A stretch of 64,000 nt of DNA from Mycobacterium seoulense (GTDB lineage Bacteria; Actinomycetota; Actinomycetes; Mycobacteriales; Mycobacteriaceae): the NCBI RefSeq assembly GCF_010731595.1, contig NZ_AP022582.1:62001-126000 (forward strand), written 5' to 3'. Of the stretch, positions 55,831 through 64,000 are shown one piece after another. The notes below the pieces were generated by a model. That model was not told the DNA's origin and searched no databases. It saw nothing but the letters and a program-made list of their open reading frames with translations. The stretch's first letter is position 1, and the number at the start of each line of letters is the position of its first letter. Both the position numbers and the translations under genes were made by a program.

Positions 55831-56718
55831 ATGTCCGCACTCGCAAACCGCCACGGCATCGTCGTCGGAATCGACGGATCGCCGGCATCGAACGCCGCCG
55901 TGTGTTGGGCGGCCCGTGACGCGGCCTTGCGGCACGTCCCGCTGACCGTGGTCCACATGGTGAACGCCACCGTGCCGATGTATCCGGCCCTGCCGCTGTC
56001 GACCGGTGTCGCGGTGTGGCAGGAAGAGCAAGGGCGGCAGGTCCTCGAAGACGCGGTCAAGATCGCCGAGGACGCCGTGACCACGGACCGCAAGGTCGAC
56101 GTCCGAAGCGAGCTCAGGTGCGCGCCCCCGGTGCCCACCCTGGTCGAGATGTCCAAAGAGGCCGAGATGGTCGTCGTCGGCAGCAATGGGCGCGGTGCGC
56201 TGGAAAGGCTGCTCCTGGGCTCGGTGAGCAGCAGCGTGGTACACAGCGCGCGCTGCCCGGTCGCGGTCATCCGCGACGAAGATCCGCTCATGGAGCATCC
56301 CCAGCAGGCCCCGGTGCTGGTTGGCATCGACGGCTCGCCCGCCTCAGAGGCCGCGGTGGCCGTTGCCTTCGACGAAGCGTCGCGCCGCGGTGTCGAGCTG
56401 ACCGCGCTGCACGCGTGGAGTGACGTCGACGTTTTCGAGCTCCCCGGGGTGGATTGGTCGGCGGTGAAGTCGGAAGCCGAGCGCAGCCTTTCCGAGCAAC
56501 TGGCGGGCTGGCAGGAACGCTATCCCGACGTCACCGTGCGCCGGATCGTCGTCGCGGACCGGCCGGCCCGTCAGCTCATCGAACAATCGGAATCCGCGCA
56601 ACTGGTCGTCGTGGGCAGCCATGGCCGCGGCGGCCTGTCCGGCATGTTGCTGGGTTCGGTCAGCAACGCCGTGGTCCACGCCACCCGGATGCCGGTGATC
56701 GTCGCGCGGCCGTCCTAG
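55831..56718 (+). CDS. Tandem universal stress protein, Rv2005c-like
   Basis: 295 residues, the same as recalled Rv2005c; ATG after GGAGAGGGAG. Both halves carry full ATP loops ([13 protein letters not shown] and [13 protein letters not shown]). Subfamily partner of the 49764 gene. Followed 15 bases later by the Rv2004c-like gene, matching Mtb order. Expected to be DosR-induced. Confidence 0.93.
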   Translation: MSALANRHGIVVGIDGSPASNAAVCWAARDAALRHVPLTVVHMVNATVPMYPALPLSTGVAVWQEEQGRQVLEDAVKIAEDAVTTDRKVDVRSELRCAPPVPTLVEMSKEAEMVVVGSNGRGALERLLLGSVSSSVVHSARCPVAVIRDEDPLMEHPQQAPVLVGIDGSPASEAAVAVAFDEASRRGVELTALHAWSDVDVFELPGVDWSAVKSEAERSLSEQLAGWQERYPDVTVRRIVVADRPARQLIEQSESAQLVVVGSHGRGGLSGMLLGSVSNAVVHATRMPVIVARPS

Positions 56719-56733
56719 GCGCGCGCCGCCGCC

Positions 56734-58194
56734 GTGCCGTACCTCGATCTGCACGAAACCCACACGGGCGTCGTCATTCTCGCCGGCGACCGCGCATACA
56801 AAGCCAAGAAGCCGGTGCTGACCGACTTTCTCGACTTCCGCGCGCCGCAGCAGCGCGAGCACGCCTGCCGCCGGGAGGTCGAGCTCAACAGCCGGCTCTC
56901 GCCCGAGAGCTACCTCGGCGTCGCCCACCTCACCGATCCGCTCGGCGGGCCGGCCGAGCCCGTCGTGGTCATGCGGCGCTACCGCGACGACGACCGCTTG
57001 GCGCACCTGGTGGCCCACGACACCGACGAGTCCGTACGTCACGTGCTGGACGCGGTGGCGGCGGTGTTGGCCCGCTTCCACGAACGCGCCGAACGTGGCG
57101 AGCGGATCGACGCCCAGGGTGAGGCCGCCGCGATCGAGGGACGCTGGCGGGAGAACCTGTCCGAATTGGAACGGTATGCGGCCCAATCGATTCCGGGCAT
57201 AGCCGAGAGCGAGGTAGCTCAGATGCGGCGCCTGGTGGCCCAGTTCGTCGCCGGGCGCGCGCCGCTGTTCGCGCGGCGCATCCGCGAGGGGCGCATCGTC
57301 GACGGGCACGGCGACCTGCTCGCCGACGACATCTTCTGGGTCGGCGGCGCCCCGGCGCTGCTGGACTGCCTGGAGTTCGACGACCGGCTGCGCCACGTCG
57401 ACTGCATCGACGACGCCGCGTTCCTCGCGATGGACCTGGAGTTCCTGGGCCGCAAGGACTTCGGCGACTATTTCCTGCAGCGCTACGCCGCACACTCGGG
57501 CGACGCGGCCCCGTCTTCGTTGCGTGACTTCTACATCGCCTACCGGGCCGCGGTGCGGGCGAAGGTGGACTGCGTCCGGGTCTCGCAGGGCAGCCCGGGC
57601 GCGTCCGACGACGCCGCCCGCCACCTGGCCATCGCCACCCGGCACCTGCGGGGCGGCACCGTCCGGCTGGCGCTCGTCGGCGGCAACCCGGGCACCGGGA
57701 AGTCCACCGTGGCCCGCGGGCTGGCAGAATCGTTTGGGGCGCAGCTTATTTCCACCGACGGCGTGCGCCGGGAGCTTAGGGACTCGGGTGCCATCGCCGG
57801 TGCGCCCGGCGTGCTGAACGCCGGGCTCTACAGCCCCGACCAGGTCGCGGTGGTCTACGAGACCACCCTGCGCCGCGCGCGGCAGTTGCTGGGCGAGGGG
57901 CACTCGGTGATCCTCGACGGGACCTGGCGCGATCCGCAGACGCGCGACCAGGCTCACCGGCTGGCCACCGAGACGCACTCGGCGCTCGTCGAATTCGTGT
58001 GCGCGGCGACGGCCGACGTGGCGGCCGACCGGATCAAGACCAGGCCCGCGGGCAATTCGGAGGTGACCCCGGAGATCGCCGCCGCCCTGGCCGCCGGGCA
58101 CGCCGACTGGGACGGCGCGCACCGGATCGACACCTCGCGCAGCCCGGACCTCGTCGCTCGCGAGGCGCACGTCCTCTGGCAGCGCGCGACCTGA
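56734..58194 (+). CDS. Kinase-like + P-loop NTPase fusion, Rv2004c-like
   Basis: 486 residues from GTG. The N-terminal half resembles aminoglycoside/choline phosphotransferases: ILAGDRAYKAKKPVLTDFLD, then the catalytic DGHGDLLADDIFW and LDCLEFDDRLR. The C-terminal half is an AAA_33/gluconate-kinase-like domain with GGNPGTGKSTVA as Walker A and VILDGTWRDPQTRDQA. Two kinase-type domains in one chain suggest small-molecule phosphorylation, but no substrate is known. It completes the Rv2006/Rv2005c/Rv2004c block. Confidence 0.9.
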   Translation: MPYLDLHETHTGVVILAGDRAYKAKKPVLTDFLDFRAPQQREHACRREVELNSRLSPESYLGVAHLTDPLGGPAEPVVVMRRYRDDDRLAHLVAHDTDESVRHVLDAVAAVLARFHERAERGERIDAQGEAAAIEGRWRENLSELERYAAQSIPGIAESEVAQMRRLVAQFVAGRAPLFARRIREGRIVDGHGDLLADDIFWVGGAPALLDCLEFDDRLRHVDCIDDAAFLAMDLEFLGRKDFGDYFLQRYAAHSGDAAPSSLRDFYIAYRAAVRAKVDCVRVSQGSPGASDDAARHLAIATRHLRGGTVRLALVGGNPGTGKSTVARGLAESFGAQLISTDGVRRELRDSGAIAGAPGVLNAGLYSPDQVAVVYETTLRRARQLLGEGHSVILDGTWRDPQTRDQAHRLATETHSALVEFVCAATADVAADRIKTRPAGNSEVTPEIAAALAAGHADWDGAHRIDTSRSPDLVAREAHVLWQRAT

Positions 58195-58227
58195 CGGCCG
58201 TCAGGAGGTTCCAACGTCCCGGCCGTC

Positions 58228-58244
58228 GGGGACCAACGGCCCTG
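58228..58244 (+). promoter_or_regulatory. DosR box GGGGACCAACGGCCCTG
   Basis: Combines the GGGGACCAA left half of the 30225/40046 sites with the ACGGCCCTG right half of the other variant. It is 51 bases before the nitroreductase start. A second weaker match (GGTTCCAACGTCCC) lies at 58207-58220. Confidence 0.65.
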
Positions 58245-58294
58245 CCCGCACCCGCCGCACGGGGCATACAGTTTGGCTCACCTGAATCGACGAA

Positions 58295-59293
58295 ATGGTG
58301 GAGATGGACGCCGAAGTGCCGACCGAGGAGGTCATCCGGGAGGCGGTGACGCTCGCGTGTCGCGCGCCTTCGCTGCACAACAGCCAGCCCTGGCGCTGGG
58401 TGTCCGACGGCACGAGGCTGCACCTGTGGGCCGATCCGCGCCACGCGATGCACGCGACCGACCACACCGGCCGGGAGTTGATCCTGAGCTGCGGCGCCGT
58501 CCTCGACCACCTGCGGGTCGCCATGGCCGCCGCGGGCTGGGAAAGCGTCACCGAACGCTTTCCCACCGAGGGCAGACCGGATCACCTGGCGAGTGTGGGC
58601 TTCTTGCCCGTGGAGAACGTGACGGCACAGTGCCGGCTGCGGGCCGACGCGATCCGTAGCCGCCGCACCGACCGGTTGCCTCTGGGCGCGCCGACCGCGT
58701 GGCCGACGCTGCATTCGGCCCTGTGCCGCGCGGTGACCCCGTACGACGTCTCGCTGGACGTGGTCGACGACGACGAGCGGCCGAGGCTGGCCGAGGCGTC
58801 GCGGCTCACCGAGCAGTTGCGCCGAAGCGATACCTCCTACCTGACCGAATTACGTTGGTGGACATCGCCATTCGAGGCGAACGGCGACCACGTGCCCGAA
58901 AGCGCCCTGCTGTCCAGTTCCGAGGCCGCGCGCGTCGACATCGCCCGCGCGTTCCCGCCGGCGGGCGGGGGCCGCCGCCGCGCCGCGATCGAGGCGGACC
59001 ACTCCAAGATCGTGGTCCTGTCCACCCATCACGACGACGCGCCGGCCGAAGTGCTGCGCTGCGGCGAGGCGCTGTCGGCGGTTCTGCTCGAGTGCACTGT
59101 GGCCGGCATGGCCACCTGCACGCTGACCCACATGACGGAGATGTCGCTGAGCCGCGACATCATCAGGCAGGTCACCGGCGGCTCCGGCCAGCCGCAGCTG
59201 CTGATCCGGGTCGGCCGGTCACCGGCCAAGGACCCACACGCGACACCCACCGCCCGGCGTCCGGTGACCGAGGTCCTCGAGATGGGTGGGTGA
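58295..59293 (+). CDS. Acg-family nitroreductase
   Basis: 332 residues from ATG (ATG at 58304 also possible). Signature CRAPSLHNSQPWRWV, LSCGAVLDHLRVAMAAAGW, IRSRRTDRLPLG, and PQLLIRVGRSPA. Closest by eye to the genes at 33686 and 40117. It is first in a DosR-boxed unit that continues into the KAS III pair, with only 49 bases to the next start. Confidence 0.92.
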   Translation: MVEMDAEVPTEEVIREAVTLACRAPSLHNSQPWRWVSDGTRLHLWADPRHAMHATDHTGRELILSCGAVLDHLRVAMAAAGWESVTERFPTEGRPDHLASVGFLPVENVTAQCRLRADAIRSRRTDRLPLGAPTAWPTLHSALCRAVTPYDVSLDVVDDDERPRLAEASRLTEQLRRSDTSYLTELRWWTSPFEANGDHVPESALLSSSEAARVDIARAFPPAGGGRRRAAIEADHSKIVVLSTHHDDAPAEVLRCGEALSAVLLECTVAGMATCTLTHMTEMSLSRDIIRQVTGGSGQPQLLIRVGRSPAKDPHATPTARRPVTEVLEMGG

Positions 59294-59342
59294 CCGACAT
59301 GCCAAGGACTACACCAAAGACGATGCCGAGGAGGTGCCATCG

Positions 59343-60446
59343 ATGACCCGGCACTGGCTGGTGATGGAAACAACCGGGGACGGCGGTGAGGCCCCCTTCG
59401 TCGCGCGGGTGGCGGCCGCGGGCCGGCATCTGCCCGGCACCCACCTGACGACCGACGAGCTCATGGCGTCCACCCGCCACCGCACCCACATCGACCTCGA
59501 ACGGCTGACCGGGATCCGCGAACGCCGGGTGTCGGTGGGCGATGAGGATTCCTACACCCTGGCCAGCTCGGCGGCGCTGAACTGCCTGGCCACCGCGCAG
59601 CAGGATCCGGCGGCGCTGGACGTGGTGATCAGCTGCAGCATCACGAAGTTCCGCGACGGGCTGACCCAGTGGCTCGAGCCGACCATGAGCAGCGCCGTGG
59701 CGCGCGGGATCGGGGCGGTGAACGCGATGACGTTCGACGTGTCCAACGCGTGCGCCGGAATGCTCACGGGCGTAACGATTTTGAACAACTGGATCCGCCA
59801 GGGCGTCGTCGAGCGCGGGCTCGTCGTCAGCGGCGAGTACATCTCGCAGCTTTCCAACAACGCCGCCAGGCACATCCGCAACATCATGAGCAAGGAGCTG
59901 GCCTGCCTGACCCTCGGCGATGCCGGCGCGGCGCTCCTGCTCGAGCGGGCCCCGGCCGGTTCGGCGGGCATCGCCCTGGCGGGCTTCACCACGGTCGCCG
60001 ACTACAGCCGGCTCTGCCTGGCGTATCCGCAGGGGGACGACCCGGGCGCGAGGATGTTCACCAACTCCCGCGCCATCCAGAAGGCCGCGATCGCCGACAC
60101 CCCGCTGCTGTTGAGCGAAGTGCTTGACACCGTTGGTCTTTCGATCCACGACATCGACCACGTCATTACCCACCAGACGTCCGCGCGCGCCATCCGCAAG
60201 GGCATGGCCCGGATGTCGGAGGTGTTCGGCGACAGCCCCCGCCACGACGCGGTGATCACCGTCGACCGCTACGGAAACACGGCCTCCACGACCCACACGG
60301 TCGCGCTCGTCGAGGAACTCGAGGCCGGGCGGATCAAGCCCGGAGAGCGGATCGCGTTGCTGGCGTTGGCCTCCGGGCTGGAGATCGGTGTGGTCTTGTT
60401 GACCCTGGACGAGGATGTGGTGAGCCGCTATGGGCACGGTGATTGA
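59343..60446 (+). CDS. 3-oxoacyl-ACP synthase III (KAS III)-like, catalytically intact
   Basis: 367 residues; ATG at 59343 chosen for GAGGAGG upstream, over the 59286 ATG that lies inside the previous gene. Catalytic triad present: Cys in DVSNACAGML, His in ITHQTSARA, Asn in YGNTASTT. The N-terminus (GRHLPGTHLTTDELM, LERLTGIRERRV) is the usual KAS III start. KAS III joins an acyl starter to malonyl-ACP or another acceptor by decarboxylative Claisen condensation. It strongly parallels the KAS III domain at the end of the NRPS (949-6267). The partner gene overlaps it by 17 bases. Confidence 0.9.
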   Translation: MTRHWLVMETTGDGGEAPFVARVAAAGRHLPGTHLTTDELMASTRHRTHIDLERLTGIRERRVSVGDEDSYTLASSAALNCLATAQQDPAALDVVISCSITKFRDGLTQWLEPTMSSAVARGIGAVNAMTFDVSNACAGMLTGVTILNNWIRQGVVERGLVVSGEYISQLSNNAARHIRNIMSKELACLTLGDAGAALLLERAPAGSAGIALAGFTTVADYSRLCLAYPQGDDPGARMFTNSRAIQKAAIADTPLLLSEVLDTVGLSIHDIDHVITHQTSARAIRKGMARMSEVFGDSPRHDAVITVDRYGNTASTTHTVALVEELEAGRIKPGERIALLALASGLEIGVVLLTLDEDVVSRYGHGD

Positions 60447-61326
60447 TCGGATCGACCTCTCGCATCCGCGGCTACGGGGGCGCCACAGCGCGCTGCACCT
60501 GGCCGTCGTCGCCGCCAAGGACTGCCTGAAGCGCGCCGGATGCGATGCCTCGGACCTCGACCTCGTCGTCAACGCCGGCATTTACCGCGACCGCAACCTC
60601 GGTGAGCCGGCGCTCGCCGCGCTGATCCAGGACGACATCGGCGCCAACCCGGAGGACCCGCACGCGGGCGCCCACGGCACCTTCTCCTTCGACATCGCCA
60701 ACGGCACCTGCGGGCTGCTGACCGCACTGCAGATCGTCGACGGGTTCATGCGCAGCCGCGCCATCCGGCGCGCGCTGGTGGTCGCCAGCGACGCCGACCC
60801 CGGCCACGGGATGAGCGAGCACTTCCCGTTCTCGGCCGTCGGCGCGGCGATGCTGTGCGGCTGGTCCGACGAAGACTACGGCCTCAGCCGGGTCTCCTGG
60901 GTGAACGACCCGAGTGAAGCCGGCGACGAAACCTTCAGCGCTACGGTGGGTTTCGCTGATTCCCGCAACATCCTGCGCTTCTCCGAGTCGGCGGCGATGG
61001 ACGAGCGGTTCGCCGCGGCGGCCGGGCGGGCGGTGTCGGCGTGCCTGGAAGAGCAGTCGGTGCGGCTGTCCGACATCGACGCGATCATCGCCGCCCCCGC
61101 CCGGCCCGGATACCGCACCGCGCTCGGCGCCCGGCTGGGCGTGCCGGTCGAGGCGATCAGCGTCGCCGACGACGAACGCATGCACACCGCCGCCCTGGCC
61201 GCCGCGTTCGGGCAGCGGGCCGAGCGGTTGCCGGCGGGCGCGCGGGTCCTGTTCGTCGCGGCCGGGGCCGACGTCGTCGCCGGCGCCGCCCTCTATCGCC
61301 AGCCACCCGGGGCCACGGGGCCGTAA
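60430..61326 (+). CDS. KAS III-like partner lacking the catalytic triad
   Basis: 298 residues. Thiolase fold: VVNAGIYRDRNLGEPALAAL, FSFDIANGTCGLLTALQIVDG, RALVVASDADPGHG, and C-terminal GARVLFVAAGADVVAGAALYR. At the nucleophile position the motif reads ANGTCGL against SNACAGM: Thr replaces Cys and a Cys sits one place later. The catalytic His position is Ala (IIAAPARP) and the Asn position is not Asn (DDERMHTAAL). It starts inside the end of the active KAS III gene, so a heterodimer like PqsBC (active plus dead subunit) is likely. It closely parallels the final domain of the NRPS. Confidence 0.85.
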   Translation: MGTVIDRIDLSHPRLRGRHSALHLAVVAAKDCLKRAGCDASDLDLVVNAGIYRDRNLGEPALAALIQDDIGANPEDPHAGAHGTFSFDIANGTCGLLTALQIVDGFMRSRAIRRALVVASDADPGHGMSEHFPFSAVGAAMLCGWSDEDYGLSRVSWVNDPSEAGDETFSATVGFADSRNILRFSESAAMDERFAAAAGRAVSACLEEQSVRLSDIDAIIAAPARPGYRTALGARLGVPVEAISVADDERMHTAALAAAFGQRAERLPAGARVLFVAAGADVVAGAALYRQPPGATGP

Positions 61327-61343
61327 CGAGGAAAACCCGTTAC

Positions 61344-61378
61344 TGGTGAAGCGCTTCACCAGCCGTGAAGCGCTTCAC
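61344..61378. promoter_or_regulatory. Two tandem perfect palindromes sharing GTGAAGCGCTTCAC
   Basis: TGGTGAAGCGCTTCACCA (61344-61361) is an exact 18-bp palindrome, and GTGAAGCGCTTCAC recurs exactly at 61365-61378. Centres are 19 bp apart, close to two helical turns. The site lies between two convergent genes. TGAAGCGCTTCA resembles LacI-family operators; tandem hairpins acting as a bidirectional terminator are the alternative. Confidence 0.55.
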
Positions 61379-61431
61379 TTCAGCAAGATTGCCCCGCGCT
61401 CAACCACGCGAGGTTGCGCTCAGCCCCTCGA

Positions 61432-63837
61432 TCACCGCAGTTGCGCCGCTTGTTCGAGGTCCAGGATCTGCCGGGTGGTCTTGACCACCACGTCGGGGTT
61501 CAGGCTGATCGAGTCGATGCCGCAGCGGACCAGGAACTCGGCCATGTCGGGGTAGTCCGACGGCGCCTGACCGCACAACCCGGAGTGAATCCCGTTGCGG
61601 CGGCAGCCCTCCACGGCCAGGCGGATCATCTCCTTGACGCCGTCGTCGCGTTCGTCGTAGTCGAAGGCCACGATCTCGCTGTCCCGGTCGACGCCCAGGG
61701 TCAGCTGGGTCAGGTCGTTGGACCCGATGGAGAAGCCGTCGAAGCGCTTGGCGAACTCGTCGATGAGGATGACGTTGTTGGGGATCTCGCACATCGCGTA
61801 CACCTTGAGCCCGTTCTCCCCGCGGCGCAGACCGTGTTTGGCCATCTCCGCCAGGACCAGGTCCGCCTCGGCCACCCGGCGCACGAACGGCAGCATCAGC
61901 ACGACGTTGGTCAGCCCCATCTGTTCGCGCACCCGCTTCATCGCCCGGCACTCCAGCGCGAATCCCTCGGCGTAGGCCGGGTGCGCGTAGCGCGAGGCGC
62001 CGCGGAAGCCGATCATCGGGTTGCTCTCCGTCGCCTCGAAGCCGCTGCCGCCGACCAGGCTGGCGTACTCGTTGGTCTTGAAGTCCGACATCCGCACGAC
62101 GACGGGCTTGGGCCAGAAGGCGGCGGCGATGGTGCCGATCCCTTCCGACAGGCGCTCCACGAAGAATTCGGCGCCGTCGGAATAGGCGTACGTCAGCGTT
62201 TCGATGGTCCGCCGGGCCTCGGGGTCCTCCACCCGGTCGGGGTGGAGCAGGGCCAGCGGGTGCACCCGGATGTACTCGTTGATGATGAACTCCATCCTGG
62301 CCAGCCCCACGCCGTCGTTCGGCAGGAACGACGTCTTGAACGCCAGATCCGGGTTGCCGAGGTTGACCATGATCTCGGTGTGCGGGCGCTCCTGGTCGGA
62401 CACCTCGGTGCGATCGACGCGAAAGCCCAACTCGCCGCGGTACACCCGCCCCGTGTCGCCCTCCACGCACGACACCGTGACGACCTCGCCGTCGGGCACG
62501 CTCGTGGTGGCGTCACCCGCGCCGACGACTGCGGGGATACCGAGCTCGCGGGCGATGATCGCCGCGTGGCAGGTGCGCCCGCCGCGGTTGGTGACGATGG
62601 CCGCCGCGATCTTCATGACGGGTTCCCAGTCGGGCGTGGTGATGTCGGCGACCAGTACGTCGCCGGGCCGGAACTCCGACAGCTTCCCGAGGTTGTCCAT
62701 CCGCCTGGCGATGCCCGTGGCGACCTTCTCGCCGACCGAGCGGCCCTCGGCGAGCACCTCCTTGCCTTCGGCGCCCTTGCCCTCGAGCACGTAGCTTTCG
62801 ACGACCGTCAGGCTGCGCTGGGAGGCCGCGGTCTCGGGGCGCGCCTGGACGATGTAGAGCCGTCCGTCGAGACCGTCCTTGGCCCATTCGATGTCCATCG
62901 GCCGCCCGTAGTGGCCCTCGATGGCGCAGGCGTAGCCGGCCAGCTCGAGGACGTCGTCGTCGGTGACGCAGAACCGGGCCCGGTCGGCCTTCGGGGTGGG
63001 GATGTTGCGGACGGTGTTCTTCGTCTCGCCCTCGACGAAGATCATCTTGACCGCCTTGTCGCCGATCAGCCGGCGCAGCACCGCCCGGTGGCCGGCCTGA
63101 TAGGTCGGCTTGTGGACGTAGAACTCGTCGGGGTCGACGGCTCCCTGGACCACGTTCTCGCCGAGCCCGTAGGCGCCGGTGATGAATACGACGTCGTGGA
63201 AGCCGGATTCGGTGTCCAGGGTGAACATCACCCCTGACGAGGCGAGGTCGGAGCGCACCATCTTCATGATGCCGATCGACAGCGACACCTTGAAGTGGTC
63301 GAAGCCCTGGTCGACCCGGTAGTGGATGGCGCGGTCGGTGAACAGGCTGGCGAAACACCGGCGGCAGGCGTCCAGCAGGCTCTCCGTGCCCTTGATGTTG
63401 AGGAAGGTCTCCTGCTGGCCGGCGAAGCTGGCCGTCGGCAGGTCCTCGGCGGTCGCCGAGCTGCGCACGGCCAGGCTGACGTCTTCCCCGTATTCCTCCT
63501 GCAGCTGGCGGTAGGCAGCCGTGATCTCGGCGGCGAGCTCCGGGGGAAGCCCTGCGCCGTAGACGATTTCGCGGGCCTGCTTGCCCCTGCGCGCCAGCGC
63601 GGTGACGTCGTCGGGGTCGAGGTCGTCGAGCGCGGCGTGCAGCGCGTCCCAGGCGCCCGCGCTGTCCAGCACGTGCCGGTAGGCCTCGGCGGTGATCGCG
63701 AACCCGTGCGGGACGCGCACGCCCTGCCCGGTCAGCTTCTGGAACATCTCGCCCAGCGAGGCGTTCTTCCCGCCGACCAGCGGGACGTCGGAGATGCCGA
63801 TCTCCTCGAAGAAGCGGATGTAGGTGAAATCGCTCAT
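61432..63837 (-). CDS. ppsA: Phosphoenolpyruvate synthase
   Basis: 801 residues; ATG with GGAGGAAG upstream. The N-terminal ATP-grasp-like domain has VGGKNASLGEMF and VRSSATAEDLPTASFAGQQ. The swivelling domain has the phospho-histidine in GGRTCHAAIIARELG. The C-terminal PEP/pyruvate TIM barrel has FSIGSNDLTQLTLGVDRDS and the catalytic Cys in SGLCGQAPSD. It converts pyruvate + ATP + water to PEP + AMP + phosphate for gluconeogenesis; the length fits PEP synthase rather than the longer PPDK. No DosR box is seen immediately upstream. Confidence 0.95.
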   Translation of the reverse strand: MSDFTYIRFFEEIGISDVPLVGGKNASLGEMFQKLTGQGVRVPHGFAITAEAYRHVLDSAGAWDALHAALDDLDPDDVTALARRGKQAREIVYGAGLPPELAAEITAAYRQLQEEYGEDVSLAVRSSATAEDLPTASFAGQQETFLNIKGTESLLDACRRCFASLFTDRAIHYRVDQGFDHFKVSLSIGIMKMVRSDLASSGVMFTLDTESGFHDVVFITGAYGLGENVVQGAVDPDEFYVHKPTYQAGHRAVLRRLIGDKAVKMIFVEGETKNTVRNIPTPKADRARFCVTDDDVLELAGYACAIEGHYGRPMDIEWAKDGLDGRLYIVQARPETAASQRSLTVVESYVLEGKGAEGKEVLAEGRSVGEKVATGIARRMDNLGKLSEFRPGDVLVADITTPDWEPVMKIAAAIVTNRGGRTCHAAIIARELGIPAVVGAGDATTSVPDGEVVTVSCVEGDTGRVYRGELGFRVDRTEVSDQERPHTEIMVNLGNPDLAFKTSFLPNDGVGLARMEFIINEYIRVHPLALLHPDRVEDPEARRTIETLTYAYSDGAEFFVERLSEGIGTIAAAFWPKPVVVRMSDFKTNEYASLVGGSGFEATESNPMIGFRGASRYAHPAYAEGFALECRAMKRVREQMGLTNVVLMLPFVRRVAEADLVLAEMAKHGLRRGENGLKVYAMCEIPNNVILIDEFAKRFDGFSIGSNDLTQLTLGVDRDSEIVAFDYDERDDGVKEMIRLAVEGCRRNGIHSGLCGQAPSDYPDMAEFLVRCGIDSISLNPDVVVKTTRQILDLEQAAQLR

Positions 63838-63862
63838 GATGTTCTTCCTCCGGTGGGTTGGA

Positions 63863-64000
63863 TCAATACGCTTCGTAGATACCGCTGTTCGCTTTTCGCA
63901 TGGCCCAGACGTAGTCCGCGCGTTCCCGGGCGGCCAACGATCCAGGCTCCTCGCCGCCGGGCGCCGCCAGGAGCCCCCGCACCTCGTCGAGGCGCTGGAA
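63863..64000 (-). CDS. 3' end of an unidentified gene
   Basis: The last 45 codons of a minus-strand gene are inside the window, ending RKANSGIYEAY and stop, 25 bases before the ppsA start. Codon use fits the neighbours and the frame is open to the edge, so it is probably the gene preceding ppsA in one operon. Family not recognisable from this part. Confidence 0.65.
   Translation of the reverse strand, partial: FQRLDEVRGLLAAPGGEEPGSLAARERADYVWAMRKANSGIYEAY

Noticed and set aside
59286..59342. Upstream ATG for the stand-alone KAS III
   Set aside because: It lies inside the preceding gene's last codons; ATG at 59343 has GAGGAGG and begins near the conserved KAS III N-terminus.

Overview
The window is GC-rich DNA with densely packed, often translationally coupled genes (many ATGA/GTGA overlaps). 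Its protein content (DosR/DosS, Acg-type nitroreductases, Rv2030c/PfkB, Rv2004c-Rv2006-type genes, an Mce protein, FAAL-PKS) points clearly to a Mycobacterium, probably a slow-grower. Comparisons with M. tuberculosis (Mtb) are from recalled family knowledge, not from a search. The species is not claimed.

Region 1 (1-17.1 kb) looks like a specialised lipid or lipopeptide locus. A partial SDR-type dehydrogenase converges on a minus-strand operon: an FtsX-like permease, then one unbroken 2,653-codon frame reading ABC ATPase - cyclic-nucleotide-binding domain - fatty acyl-AMP ligase - ACP - KS - AT - KR - ACP, then an NRPS (C - A, serine-like code - PCP). The NRPS ends in an intact ketoacyl-ACP synthase III (KAS III) domain followed by a catalytically dead KAS III-like domain. 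A glutathione-peroxidase-like gene and a butyrolactone-receptor-like TetR gene sit upstream, with a near-perfect 26-bp repeat on each side of the peroxidase gene.

Region 2 (17.4-20 kb) holds an orphan Mce protein and a CPA2-type cation/proton antiporter.

Region 3 (20-61.3 kb) is a dormancy (DosR-regulon) superlocus. It holds four Acg/Rv3131-type nitroreductases, six universal stress proteins, a Rv1733c-like membrane protein, a group 3b-type [NiFe] hydrogenase (hyhBGSL plus maturation protease), a flavodoxin/SPFH pair, a Rv3129-like protein, an acs-pdhABC-ACP operon, a Rv0569-like DUF1918 protein, Rv2030c-pfkB-USP-USP-dosR-dosS, a Rv2005c/Rv2004c-like pair divergent from an OtsB1-GH65 protein, and a second, stand-alone KAS III/dead-partner pair. 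At least a dozen DosR-box-like palindromes lie in front of these units. In Mtb the same genes are scattered over several loci. hspX, normally beside Rv2030c, is absent here.

Region 4 (61.3-64 kb) has two tandem perfect palindromes in a convergent gap, a phosphoenolpyruvate synthase on the minus strand, and the 3' end of an unidentified gene.

Working model: under hypoxia or NO the single DosS-like haem kinase activates DosR, which would switch on H2/NAD(P)H redox balancing, acetyl-CoA supply, flavin/nitro-reductive chemistry, trehalose metabolism and stress proteins. The paired KAS III enzymes, one fused to an NRPS and one in a DosR-boxed operon, are the most unusual biochemical feature.
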